Of a stretch of 48,364 bases of DNA, positions 35,701 through 45,556 are shown piece after piece. The notes under the pieces are model-generated. The model made no database searches. It had not been told where the DNA came from and was given only the letters and a program-made list of their open reading frames with translations. The position numbers and the translations under genes were made by a program. The stretch comes from Setaria digitata (taxonomy: Eukaryota > Nematoda > Chromadorea > Rhabditida > Setariidae). The stretch's first letter is position 1. Each line of letters opens with the position of its first letter. Location of the stretch: positions 1 to 48,364 of the forward strand of contig RCAB01000458.1 in the NCBI GenBank assembly GCA_003640385.1, in the 5' to 3' direction.

Positions 35701-38671
35701 GTGGCGGTTGAACTTATGTCAATTTGTGTATTGTTCTGCTTGTCTATATTTAATAACATTGTGATCCATTTAGTGATGTGGTGATACGATCACACTTATC
35801 AATATTAACGGTTATGGGAATTGGGATGACCTTTAACTGTCATTAGGGCATTCACCGGTCGAAATTCTTTTGGAAAGTTTCAACATCAGAATCTATGCAC
35901 TTGTCTATTTGTAATCATTTATCTCTTCGAGTCACAAATAATACAACGGATATTTCCATTACTTTTATCATTAATGCTGCTATTAACTAAAGCTGCAAAT
36001 CAGTCTGATAATTTGTAATTTTCGATTGTATTTACGCTTAAAGATATTTAAATATTTGAGTTTGAATATATTTAAAATGAAACGACGTAGTGTTACGTTT
36101 ACGGATAGTCCACCTGAAATTATCGGTAACAATGATGAAACTGGCTATATGCGTACTCCTTTACCAGGAGGTAGTATTTTCCTGGACTTACAGCTAGCAA
36201 AACTTGAACAACGACAAGAAAGAAATGCTTCGGAAACGTGTCGTCAGTGGCAGCTACATCGTCATTCTCGTTCCGCGTATGATCTTTGTAAGCAACATCA
36301 TTATTTGTCATTAGAATCGGAAGGAATTAAATATCATCTTAGCAGTAATAAGGAGAATCAGAATCATACTATCACTGTCAATCAGAAGGAGCGAACTAAT
36401 CCAGTCTACCTGATACCAAATCTTCGTGTGGCTCTGCGCTCTCAACATTTGTTAGCGGAAGGATCCAAGAATCATGTTACTAGAACAGGTATGAATGATT
36501 TTTGGAGAAAAGAGCGAAAATTGCTACAGCAACAATATGATACATATGTGTCATCAGATTGCATGGAGAAGTATCGAAATACTATCAGTACGATTGATGA
36601 TGATGTCATGGAAGCAGTTATTAATGATATTGCTAATGTTGCAACAGATTCATCTGTTAAAAGCATTCCTGTTCAGATTGTTTGCAGTAATAATAATGAT
36701 GGTTGTAAGATTAACGGTAAAGGTAAAGAAGGTATTGTGAAGAATGAGCGACAAATTCAGTGTTATTCGGCTACTGATTACATCGATCATAAAAAAGCTG
36801 ATAATGGCGATTATGATACATTTGAACGAGTGATGATACAACGTTGCACTGATAATGATCGACGATGTAAAAACATTTGTGTTGATAATGCTAAAAATAG
36901 TGCTTTGAATAACATTAAGAATAAGAGTGATAGAATTGATTCTGAAATTCATTGTCGAAAAGTGGTGAAGGAGTTTGCTCGACGAAATTATTATCATCAC
37001 TTGACTGATTGCAAAAAATTCGATTCAAAGGGGAAAATTGATAGGAACTGGTCATGGAGCAATGTTACCAGTGATAGTCGGACTACTTGTCGTTGTTATT
37101 GGCATCTAAATAAATCGTTGAAACAGAAGAATTATCTCAATCCGTATAACTTCATCAGTACTAGTAACACATCTGTTACATTTATCGCTCCAACGAGCAG
37201 TAGCAACAGTATGAGAAATGTTTTCAGTCATGATCGGTGCTATTATCGTCCGTACATAATGTGTTCAAAAACGCAACAACAATTAGCAGATGGTAATTTA
37301 GTCATTTTCTAATTTCTCCTTCAATTTTTCCTGATTCAAATTCATAAAGATCAGGAAATTCAGGGACTGGCTACTATAAATGGATGTTCATATTTTTCAG
37401 TCTTGTTCTGTTGAAGTCTGTTTTAATTGTATGGTTACTGGATGATGATTAGTTTCAGTTAAAAAGTTGATAGAGCGATTTTTTTTTTTTTTTTTATTTC
37501 TAACAATTTTTATACATCTGAACTGAAGCTTAATTACCTTATTTATGGACATTACCGTAATTGATAAAATTGTAATAAAATTAAATGAGAGTATAGTACG
37601 ATTATGTTTTCTCTTCTTTCATTTTCACTTTTTTTTTTTTTTTTTTTTTTTTTTCAGCAAAGGATTGCACATTAGTTAACATATGCATTAATTTTAAACG
37701 TCGTTTGTTTCAGAAATGGCAAAACATATCGCAGAATGCTTGGAGCAGTTCAATACGGGTTTAGATAAAGTTTTGCAGGCACGTCAACTAGTAAGTGTTT
37801 ATTTTTGTTTTTATAAATGAATTTTAATTTAAATGATTAACTTTATTACATCTAATAATTTGCTGAGAAAAACTATCTTAAACAAACCTTCAACTATTTA
37901 ATTATGTTGCGTTGATTAATAATTTACCAGAAACATTGCGCAAAGAATTAAGATGTGAAAAACTGCAAATTGATTATTAGATTTGTGATGTTTCAGTGTA
38001 TCCTTATAATTAACCTAAAGAGCAAATAAGCTGAAGGGATGAGGAGCTCTGCTTTCTTTAATTATCCATTATTGTGTTTTATATACTCTTTCTATTAAAA
38101 TATGATGTATGGTATTCAAAATTAACAGCATTATCATACATTGATACTTATGTACTTCATCCATACATTTTATAGCTGGAAACTTCGCAAGAATTACCAG
38201 CTGATGATCGTGAAACGATGTTACGCTTACTGAACCAGGCAATGCGTACAAGTCTTAAACGGATGGAGTGCAATGATGACCGTTATGATCCAGATGGACG
38301 TCATAGCGAAAGTCCAAATAGTTTACCTGGTCAACGGCAGTGGTATCTATTTTCATATTTTTTCTCTTGTTATAAATATATAGACTAACAGTTAACAAAA
38401 ACAATATATTGAATGGAGTCATATAATAGTAGTATTAATTTATTCAAAAATATTACCATAGTAGTTACCACAGTACTAATTGCTATACTGTAAAATTGAT
38501 TTATAGCTTATTTTATTTTATAGTGCACCAGTTCAGCAGCTCTGTACCACTAACGATAGTAATGGTAATATGCATAATGTAACGAATAATGTGGATCCGA
38601 CAGAATTTTTCCAACAGCATGGGCAACAGTTACTTGCTCTATTGCAGCAAAATATGGCGAAGCAGAATTGA
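18285..38671 (+). CDS. MAPKBP1: MAPKBP1/WDR62-like WD40 scaffold protein, 36 exons
   Basis: Spliced gene rebuilt by eye. Exons: 18285-18376, 18716-18836, 18981-19091, 19225-19338, 19619-19732, 19819-19941, 20276-20496, 20628-20784, 20858-20968, 21070-21205, 21342-21447, 21599-21696, 22050-22177, 22253-22327, 22677-22862, 22969-23117, 23556-23699, 23870-23951, 24561-24691, 26046-26152, 27157-27501, 27764-27949, 28136-28368, 28555-28657, 29164-29361, 30156-30256, 30383-30528, 31582-31803, 32679-32861, 33196-33331, 33570-33736, 33833-33967, 34394-34506, 37714-37790, 38176-38342, 38524-38671. They total 5,166 nt, or 1,721 codons plus stop, with phases matching at every junction. The N-terminal 730 residues follow the vertebrate MAPKBP1/WDR62 order: KLERVLG opening, VAYPAG, RYPD before blade 7, CIFVWRLS at the end. 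Known family members are cytoplasmic or centrosomal scaffolds for JNK signalling; that role here is inferred. Human homologues are about 1,500 residues. Least certain are the N-terminus, the exon 10 donor and optional small exons. Residue numbers in other entries count from the first codon of exon 1. Confidence 0.9.
20589..20651 (+). repeat. 38-bp-offset duplication of the exon 8 splice acceptor and start
   Basis: 20589-20613 matches 20627-20651 at 21 of 25 positions, all differences being transitions. Both copies follow a TAG acceptor (TTCTAG, then CTATAG). Splicing to the first copy would run into TAA within about 20 codons, so the downstream copy is the working exon start. Confidence 0.75.
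20858..23699 (+). CDS. MAPKBP1: Exons 9-17: second WD40 propeller (blades 8-14)
   Basis: Residues 352-729. Blade signatures are IRMWNV (exon 9), LSIYDL (12), VHLFDP (13), IVIRKM (14), LRTYSF (15), VYIIDV (16) and IFVWRL (17). Exons 10-11 encode a variable loop and then KVSPDGKHLAAGSRDG. The exon 10 end is ambiguous. I chose 21205 (GTATTC donor, phase 1). Two other routes stay in frame: a GC donor at 21175, or a donor at 21179 plus a 14-nt microexon at 21260-21273. Exon 12 could also start 9 nt earlier at 21590, adding three residues; the shorter form fits the family spacing better. Confidence 0.88.
23870..34506 (+). CDS. MAPKBP1: Exons 18-33: low-complexity phospho-linker of the scaffold
   Basis: Residues 729-1592, rich in Ser, Thr, Asn, Gln and Arg with no recognisable fold. 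This matches the poorly conserved C-terminal halves of MAPKBP1 and WDR62, where JNK docking and phosphorylation sites lie. Acidic stretches occur in exons 19-21 (GDEDSDS, FSDDEQ). Basic-serine motifs include SRSQSPSQ (exon 26), LRKSQENL and RSKSFGNLRL (exon 28), the last also fitting a loose MAPK D-site pattern. Exon 25 could end at 29342 or 29361; the later donor (phase 1) fits the usual exon 26 acceptor. Exon 30 ends at 33331 in phase 0, because the earlier GTAAAG at 33311 is phase 1 and cannot join exon 31. Exon 31 is partly duplicated upstream at an assembly gap. Confidence 0.8.
24014..24058 (+). CDS. Possible 45-nt cassette exon
   Basis: An AAACTTTTAG acceptor is followed by 15 open codons (RKSLTAYLGVVLIKD) and a GTAGGT donor. 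Phase 0 at both ends fits between exons 18 and 19, so it could be skipped or included without changing frame. The sequence has no family support and may be chance. Confidence 0.25.
24692..27156 (+). other. Introns 19 and 20 of the scaffold gene
   Basis: Introns of 1,354 and 1,004 bp flank exon 20 (26046-26152). Intron 19 has a small GC-richer island at about 25032-25080 with an ATG and 16 open codons before a GTTAGT, but its phase does not fit exon 20. Intron 20 looks empty. Confidence 0.6.
29362..30155 (+). other. Intron 25 with a short coding-like patch
   Basis: Mostly AT-rich intron. At about 30022-30063 a patch reads VKTAEALKEAAIRA before GTAATG, with a GAAG that could be an acceptor at 30036. 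It fits exon 26 only if exon 26 starts 2 nt later than chosen, so it is a weak cassette candidate. Confidence 0.3.
30529..32678 (+). other. Introns 27 and 28 of the scaffold gene
   Basis: Two introns of 1,053 and 875 bp around exon 28 (31582-31803). Apart from the tRNA-like patch near 32600 I see no further feature. Confidence 0.6.
32562..32636 (-). other. tRNA-like relic in intron 28
   Basis: On the minus strand a TAGCTCAGT segment resembles a tRNA A-box and is followed about 30 nt later by GGGTCAGTTTCACCC, a poor B-box-like palindrome. The GC content exceeds its surroundings. It does not fold into a proper cloverleaf by eye, so a degenerate tRNA-derived SINE or chance is likelier than a working tRNA. 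Confidence 0.25.
33406..33612 (+). repeat. Direct duplication around N at 33512, splitting exon 31
   Basis: 33406-33511 and 33513-33612 are the same sequence apart from the length of a poly-A run. Each copy contains the TTTTGTAG acceptor and the first 43 nt of exon 31. The first copy breaks off at the N; the second continues into a full exon. This looks like two overlapping contig ends that were not merged. The first copy should not be annotated as an exon. Confidence 0.9.
33986..34344 (+). repeat. Direct duplication around N at 34165 within intron 32
   Basis: Two copies of about 179 bp (33986-34164 and 34166-34344) flank a single N. They differ by a handful of substitutions (for example GTGGGTCCC versus GTGGATCTC, and CAGTCAAG versus CAGTCGAG) and one indel. 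The differences suggest two haplotypes placed head to tail. The coding frame is not affected. Confidence 0.85.
34507..36076 (+). other. 5' part of intron 33, possible internal promoter region
   Basis: About 1.6 kb of AT-rich sequence between exon 33 and the nested ATG. An AATCAG at 35998-36003 could serve as a trans-splice acceptor 73 nt before the ATG. An exon-like patch at 35005-35069 does not fit the phases. No TATA or initiator can be named with confidence. Confidence 0.4.
36077..37292 (+). CDS. Nested alternative first exon (WD40-less isoform)
   Basis: A 405-codon open frame lies entirely within intron 33 of the long transcript, at a GC content and codon use like the other exons. The ATG at 36077 is preceded by in-frame non-ATG codons and a stop at 35984-35986. 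The protein starts MKRRSVTFTDSPPEIIG and is rich in Asn, Ser, His and charged residues; I recognise no domain. GATG/GTAATT at 37292/37293 is a phase-1 donor that fits exon 34, predicting a 535-residue isoform. Unspliced, it would stop at 37310-37312 after 411 residues. An internal acceptor after CCTTTACCAG at 36166 is also phase-compatible with exon 33, so part of it may be used in the long form. Confidence 0.75.
37714..38671 (+). CDS. MAPKBP1: Exons 34-36: helical C-terminus and stop, shared by both isoforms
   Basis: Exons 34 (37714-37790), 35 (38176-38342) and 36 (38524-38671) encode residues 1592-1721. The first two read as amphipathic helices (HIAECLEQFNTGLDKVLQ and ETMLRLLNQAMRTSLKRM). 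The last ends in a Gln-rich helix, QQHGQQLLALLQQNMAKQN, before TGA. Vertebrate MAPKBP1 and WDR62 also end in a helical or coiled-coil region used for dimerisation, so that role is a fair inference. Exon 34 begins with two nucleotides of a split codon, so it can accept exon 33 (giving CAA) or the nested exon ending at 37292 (giving GAA). Confidence 0.85.
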
Positions 38672-38873
38672 ATTACTTGAAACGAAATAATTTTTTGATG
38701 ATGAACGAATATTTCTCAGAGAGGTTTATTTTATTAGTCCTAAAATTTCATATATTATTAATTTTTCATAATTATCATTTAGAATACCGAACATCCCTAG
38801 AACGGTAGTAGATCTCGCTGCAAAAAGTTCTAATTATTCGTCAATCTATAGTGAATACTTGATTTCCTATTTG

Positions 38874-38879
38874 AATAAA
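38874..38879 (+). promoter_or_regulatory. Candidate polyadenylation signal of the scaffold gene
   Basis: AATAAA about 200 nt after the TGA at 38669-38671. It is the first good hexamer in the 3' flank; cleavage is not visible from sequence. Confidence 0.5.
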
Positions 38880-40278
38880 TGTCGAAGTGCTTTGAAGATG
38901 TTCGTTAAGTTATGAAATGGTTGATTAATTTTCTTTGTCTTGAATATTATAAAAAATTGTGATGCACTTCACTCTTTCACAGTGATCACCTTATTGCGTG
39001 CCTTGTATTGTTTGCAGTTTTTTTTTTTTTTTTTTTTTCTTTCTTTTTTTTCAGTTTACAGTTTGTGAAAATGTTTTTTAAATGATTTGTATTATTTATT
39101 GTATGTAGTAATTTTTAATAGAGATATATCGATTTTATATTGATGTACGATGTTAATTCAGCAATGTAAGTATCGTGTTATTTAATCGCAAATATTTATG
39201 GGCGCTGACATCGTGTGGTGTCCACCTCTGTCAATGATAATTTCTTTTTAAGCAATTGGAAATAAGAATGCAACTGTTGTTTTAGCTCATGTGTAAATTT
39301 TAGATGAAATTTTGTTCCTCTCATTGTACATCTAAAATATCTGAAATGGTTGAATTCATTAGTGTCAGAGCTTTTAGAGCTAAATTAATATTGGAATGAT
39401 TCAAAAATTTATTGAAAGTATCCTATCATTTGATTGCCCACAAATACAATCTGCGCAATATGTATGCTAGATGAAGTGGCTTATTTAATTTCCCATAGTC
39501 GGACATTTTTATACGTGATAGAGGGAAAATGAGCTAAAAAATTACTACAGTTCGTAAATTGCTATGATAATCTTCTTATCATAGATATATGAACTGTATT
39601 AGCAGTGACTGTGACACTAGGAAAATCTACTGATAATATTCAACAAATGATGAACTAATCATTGATAATATTCACGATAACAACTTATCTTCATTCTCAT
39701 ATCATTCACTTTGAAGAAGGTCAAATACATAAATAAGAAACAAACAGAAGAGACGATGTTAGTTGATCTTTTCAAATATATCTGCCACTTATAGCAATTG
39801 TGTTTTTGTAATTTTGCCATCTAGCATCGTACAAAGAGTACACTAGAACAAATGAACTAATCATTAGTAATTAAAAGCAAAGATTGAAATGCGTAACTTT
39901 TCGAATTAGATGCCAAAATAAAAAATAAGCAAACAGAAGGATATTTAATAAGCATACAAAAGACTCCAAAAATAAGATAGAAACTTCGTATTTTGTTATT
40001 AATGCAGGATCAGATAAGTCGTAGAGGGGGGAAGGTTGAAGGACTAGATTTGCAGTGAGTATTAGCAGTAGCATTGCTAATAATTTTAATTAATAATAAG
40101 AATAAAATGAGCTCATATTTATTTACTAATTTCTAGATGTCTGAAAAGCAATCTTTGAAATAGAAAGTACGTAAGTCTGGGGGTTACACAACAGAAATCA
40201 TTCGTTAAAAATAAAAATTCAATAAAATACTTAAAAACTAATCAAAGTCAGATCATTTTTCTTTTTTTTTTTTTTTTT

Positions 40279-40560
40279 TCCTACTCACCATTTTACCCTT
40301 TTAATTAATCTTCTTTGTTTCTGTTGCAAATAATTTTTTAGTAATTCATAATATAGAAATGTTTCTTCATCTCGTAATTATCGAGTGAGGGACAGGTGGA
40401 GGAGGAGAATGTTGCGCAATCTTTCTGTGATAATTCATTCAGTTCATTTTCTCCTATTTTTTCTAAAATTTTTAAAATGACAATTGAATTCGATAAATTT
40501 TATCTGTTTATAAAATGGTTTATCACATAGTTCTGAACAATTATGTTTTATTTTTAATTT

Positions 40561-40603
<43 letters not shown>

Positions 40604-40913
40604 NTCCTACTCACCATTTTGCCCTTTTAATTAATCTTCTTTGTTTCTGTTGCAAATAATTTTTTAGTAATTCATAATATAGAAATGTTTCTTCATCTCG
40701 TAATTATCGAGTGAGGGACAGGTGGAGGAGGAGAATGTTGCGCAATCTTTCTGTGATAATTCATTCAGTTCATTTTCTCCTATTTTTTCTAAAATTTTTA
40801 AAATGACAATTGAATTCGATAAATTTTATCTGTTTATAAAATGGTTTATCACATAGTTCTGAACAATTATGTTTTATTTTTAATTTTCTTTTTTTTTTTT
40901 TTTTTTTTTTTTT
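40279..40913 (+). repeat. Direct duplication around N at 40604
   Basis: A segment of about 283 bp starting TCCTACTCACCATTTT is present at 40279 and again at 40605, each ending in a long T-run. I see one substitution (ACCC/GCCC). This is most likely an unmerged overlap at a homopolymer. Confidence 0.92.
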
Positions 40914-41099
40914 CATTTATTTATTGTCGTTGTCGTTTTCGATAGCCATTCTGAGTGATTGAAAGTAAAAGTGTCCTGTTGTCACGCACGTGATGCAAGT
41001 CATTTTAAAACTGTTTTATTTCTTCTGCTCAGTCTTATTGCTCGTATTTGTAAATAAGTTTACTTTTTGAGTAATTCATTAAAAAAAAAAAAAAAAAAA

Positions 41100-41414
41100 T
41101 AAGAGTTATAAAATCACTCACTTTTTTTTTTGATGTGAAAAGTTGAAGAGCGAAATAAAACTATTCTTTAATAGAAAAGGAAAGCTGTTATTTAATCATT
41201 TGAAAATCAATGAAAAAAGAGAAATTATATTCTAAGCAAACAAGCGGCAATTNTAAGAGTTATAAAATCACTCACTTTTTTTTTTTTTTTTTTGATGTGA
41301 AAAGTTGAAGAGCGAAATAAAACTATTCTTCAATAGAAAAGGAAAGCTGTTATTTAATCATTTGAAAATCAATGAAAAAAGAGAAATTATATTCTAAGCA
41401 AACAAGCGGCAATT
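41100..41414 (+). repeat. Direct duplication around N at 41253
   Basis: 41100-41252 and 41254-41414 match except for T-run length and one substitution (CTTTAATAG/CTTCAATAG). This is another probable contig overlap. Confidence 0.92.
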
Positions 41415-43287
41415 TAATTATTCAATTATAGAAATATAAAATCGGTGGATACTACTAACCTTCTCTTCTTCTTTTCTATATCATAAAATTTTCAATGATT
41501 TTTTCCAAAATTTTCTCCAATCAGAAATGTAATTGATAAAAATGAAATAGTATTTTAAACAAATACAAACTTTCAAAAGTAAAATAAATATTGTGCCTCA
41601 CATAACGCATAACAAACAGTTAATTACTGGAACATTCGCTATTATTTATCTTAATATTTGTTATCATTGCTGCTAATCAGTGATACATCTAGAAAATTTG
41701 TAACTAATCTAATCTAGGAAAATTTTATCTGATTTATGAAAACTTAGATAGAAGTAGTTTTGCATCATTTTACGCATTTCGCCACAATACAACATCGTAG
41801 CTTGGTGTTTGTGTTTGTTATTATGAAGCCGGAAATTATCATTTAAATAAAGATTTGAAATTCATCCATAAAATTTTTATCGAAGATAATATAGAACTAA
41901 TAGAAATATAAATGTTAATTTGCTTTTCTTATTTTTTTTTTTCTTCTAATTTGCTAAAAAAAAAAAAAAAAAAAAACTAATTTTCCTTCACTTTATATTT
42001 TCAATTATTTCACATCACTTTCATTCTACTCTTTTTAACTTTTCTCATCATCTAGAACTCTTTTTTTTTTTTTTTTTGTTTCATTCTATTTTACGTACTT
42101 TTGTCACTTATTTTTCATACACTTTTCTTTTTCTGCTGCAAATAATTTTATCAATTTTAAAATTGTTCTTTAGTTTCTTCTGGCTCATCCATATATAATT
42201 AGTTTTATAAATTGCTATTCAGCAGTAATTACGATTTTACGCCTGAAAGTATTAATTTTGTAAGCAATTAAAAACTTTACCTCATTATATTGACTATTGA
42301 TGAAAATTCCAATACTTAAATGATTGATTAAATTTATAAATAATTTCCTTTTTAATAGTTGACTAGTTAATTAAGTATATTATTAGTTACCATAATTACT
42401 AATTGGTGTGCAAATTATTTTTCCATATCTTCTCAACTCCTATTTCACCTCATCAGCTTTAGCTTTTCTTCCTGATCGTTTATTAATTTATCAGTTAAAA
42501 AAAAAAAAAAAAAAAAAATGAATTACTAAATTTATGGGATGTAATTCGCTTTAGACAAACATTTGTAATTCATTTGTTTTAACTCCATAAACTCATTCCA
42601 AGCAATAATTTCAAATTTGAGCTCTATTTTCAGGTGTTTCCTTTTTCAAGTTCCATTTTTCAAATCTAAAAAATCTCTTCCTGTTTTATGAAATTCAACT
42701 ACTCATTCTCTTTTGGTAGCAAGTTTCAATCTTTTACAGTATTTTAGAAAATGATATGAAACTGAATATATTGTAATCACTTTCCACTAATATTATACGT
42801 AAAAATTCAGTTATTTTATTTTTTTTTTTTTTTTTTTACTGAAAATATTATCTTAGTGAGAATTTCTTGACAATATTTTTTTTTCCCCTTCTTTTTTCCA
42901 TTTTTCCCAAAAAATGAATATATCTTCACTTATTTCACTTATACATCATATTACTTGATCATCTTTAATTCATTGCTTAACATAATTTTTAGGCTCGCTA
43001 ATTTTTTCTTTTTTTTTTTCTCACAAAGAGAAAAATGAGCTACAGAGTTTGATGAGGAGCTTATACTGCTCATATTGCTTGCCAATCATACACACAACAC
43101 TATCGTGTTATTTTCTGATGGTGGAAAAAAAAAACAGACAATGCTTGTGAAGAGAATGAAAAATATAAAACTATTCAAAATAAAAAATGCAATTCATAGT
43201 AATTTAAAACAAATGATAATGAATCAAGTCAATCACAAGATTAATACACTGAACACGTCGGAAATAACCATTTTCATTAGCTCCAAT

Positions 43288-43447
43288 CACAATAGCACAA
43301 AATTGCTAGCGTTGTTTTCCACCGAAACTGCATAAAATTTAGCAAACCATTGTTAAACCCAAGGCTTAATTCTGGTTTGCTAAAATTCGGTGCAATATCG
43401 TTGGATAACAACGACTACATGTGGCATTACTTAGACTGGGCCATTGT
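43288..43447. repeat. Imperfect 160-bp palindrome
   Basis: Left arm about 43288-43349 and right arm about 43373-43447 pair through CACAAT(A/G)GC, CGTTGTT(T/A)TCC, ACCGAA and TTTAGCAAACCA, separated by unequal insertions. The centre is about 23 bp. This suits an old hairpin or MITE relic downstream of the acetyltransferase. Confidence 0.65.
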
Positions 43448-43731
43448 GAAAAAATTTGTGCTTTTTTTTTTTTTTTTTCAAATTTTAATAATATAAAGAA
43501 TTTCTACTTTTAATAAAATAAAAAATGCTTCGCAGAGATAATTCTTCTCCTTACTCTTATTAACGCAATTATTAAAATGCTGGTGATTTATTACAATTTT
43601 GCAATTACATTTTTAACGCATCAACATAATAGTATAATTAATCTATATACTCTTCATCTATGCCGATCATAGCGATTACGTCAACAGTGAATCTAGTTTT
43701 GTAGATGATGTTGCTCAAAATGTATTCCAAA

Positions 43732-43737
43732 TTTATT
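43732..43737 (-). promoter_or_regulatory. Candidate polyadenylation signal of the acetyltransferase gene
   Basis: TTTATT on the plus strand is AATAAA on the coding strand, about 130 nt after the stop at 43868. Given the AT content this hexamer could occur by chance. Confidence 0.4.
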
Positions 43738-43867
43738 AATTGATTATTATTAATTTCTTTTTTTTCTACACAATATATTTTTCAACATATTCTTGCTCAT
43801 TTCTTAGGTTTTTTTAGTTAATTTCCTTTTTTCCCCTCTTTTTTTTTTTTCTTTGCAGACTAATTGA

Positions 43868-45000
43868 TCAATAGGACCGATAGACAAGTTGCGCACAATT
43901 AGTACAATCATCACATTTGAAAATTTGTTTACCATTCTTGTCCAACCATTCACTATATTTTATTTCATATAGCATTTGATAGCCCAATTTAGCGAATAAC
44001 TGAAAGCAAAGCAAATGAATTTATATGAAAGTAATTATCAAAAATGATTTATATTTCATCTCATTCACTGATTTATAGGCTATTAATTTAGTTTTCAGTA
44101 GCTTATTATTATTCCTAAATAAATGATTATCATAGTAATTTTTTGTTTCCACTCCTTTATAAATTTACCATTATGTAATGTTTCGAACTTTATTTGGAGC
44201 TTAATCATTTGAAATTTTTACAGCAAAATAAACCTTTTGAGAGTTATATGCAGTAGCTTCACTAATTGCACCTTGAATACCATCATTTTTTTGTTCCTCC
44301 AAATCAAACGTTAACAACTTAATCATCAATCCACGTCCGGTGTATTTCTCGTTTGTTGAGATGATCGAATATTCCAAAAGTTTCACTGTTGACGATGGTA
44401 CCAAATCCCAAATCTCGAAATGAATTACTATGCCATCAAATTATCAGTGGTGATAATCTTGTTTAATTAATTAGAAAGCTCAATTAATCATTCGTTACTT
44501 TTTTTTTTCCTACTTATTAACAAACCTTTGATTCTAAAACACCAGTTAATTTTGCTATTTGAGCTTCTGATTCTGGCAATTTTTCAGACTCACTGTTGCA
44601 CTGTTCATCTTTTCGCATTAATTCCAGAAATATTCCATCAGCCTTAATAAACTGACAAATTAAAACAGACAAGTAAATAAGCAAATAGCCAAGTGAATAA
44701 ATAAATAAAAAGCCGATTAAATCATACATGTATGAAACCATTGGCAATGCATAAAAATAAAAAACAAATTAAGTGAGTAAAAAAAGAAAAAAAAAACATA
44801 TATTTAGGCATTGTGAGCTGTTTTCTCTGTTTTTTTTTAATTTGATTTCAAACATTTGAAAATAATTTTAAATTTCTTGCCTGATTTTTTTCTGATTTTG
44901 GTCGCTGCAATACGGTAGCCATGCGAACAGCAACTATTTCATTATTCTCATTCTTCAGTGTATATGAATATGGAAATTCGAGACAAGCTTCAACTATCGC

Positions 45001-45032
<32 letters not shown>

Positions 45033-45546
45033 GCATCAAGTAAGTAATTTGTGTTAAATTTGAAAAAATTTAAAATGTCTGCCAAAAAAAGAAAAAATAG
45101 AGAGAAAATCAAAAGGTTTAAATTGATTAATAAGCGCTGCGAAAAAAAAAAAAAAATCAATCGTATACTGAAGTAAAAATTAAATCCGTTAATAAATCGA
45201 AAAAAAAAAAAATTATCACTGTTAATAATTATTATCATAATAGAAAAATTATCATTAATTACAGTAACATTTACTGTTAGCATAAATTAAAACCATAATC
45301 GATTAATTTTTCCCTCAAAGGAAATTTCAGTAAAATTAGAAAAAATAAATTTAAATTGAAATAAAATTTGGATAAACCTTTAGTCATAAACCATCCATCA
45401 CCATTACGAGACATACCAACTGAACGAGCTGTTGGTTCATTTGGTATAAAATGCTTCATTAGATATTCCATCATCTCATTTATATCATTTACGCATAATT
45501 GAATCAATTTAAATCCATCTATTTCTGTTTGTTTACAATCAGCCAT
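43868..45546 (-). CDS. GNAT-family N-acetyltransferase, 5 exons
   Basis: Minus-strand exons: 45546-45378, 44999-44881, 44651-44526, 44413-44234, 43999-43868. They total 726 nt, or 241 residues plus TGA, with all phases consistent. The protein begins MADCKQTEIDGFKLIQL. It carries a GNAT core: LLEYSIIST followed by KYTGRGL, matching the acetyl-CoA loop (R/Q)xxGx(G/A) with Lys in first place, then LFAKLGYQMLYEIKY (motif B) and the end NCAQLVYRSY. This resembles the small cytosolic arylalkylamine-type acetyltransferases that are multiplied in nematodes. The substrate is unknown. Exon 2 ends CAG/GCAAGA, a GC-AG junction; a weaker in-frame GT donor lies 24 nt on. Exon 3 starts after TGTCAG, or possibly 9 nt later after TTAAG. 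The gene is convergent with the scaffold gene. Confidence 0.85.
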
Positions 45547-45556
45547 CTATTAATAA
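45547..45556 (-). promoter_or_regulatory. Possible trans-splice acceptor at the acetyltransferase ATG
   Basis: On the minus strand, TTATTAATAG ends directly at the ATG. An AG touching the start codon is common at nematode SL trans-splice sites, though the upstream tract here is not pyrimidine-rich. It could instead be the acceptor of an undetected 5' exon. Confidence 0.35.

Larger units (their letters stand above)
38672..43867. other. Convergent intergenic region
   Basis: 5.2 kb between the two gene ends, holding the 3' UTRs, two gap-flanking duplications and a palindrome at 43288-43447. The remaining frames are short and AT-driven. Confidence 0.6.

Noticed and set aside
43075..43335. 86-codon plus-strand frame
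   Set aside because: Begins at TTG, Asn/Lys/Thr-rich, and overlaps the palindrome; no recognisable protein or splice signals.
44990..45283. 97-codon minus-strand Phe-rich frame
   Set aside because: Lies in intron 1 of the acetyltransferase and reads through T-runs.
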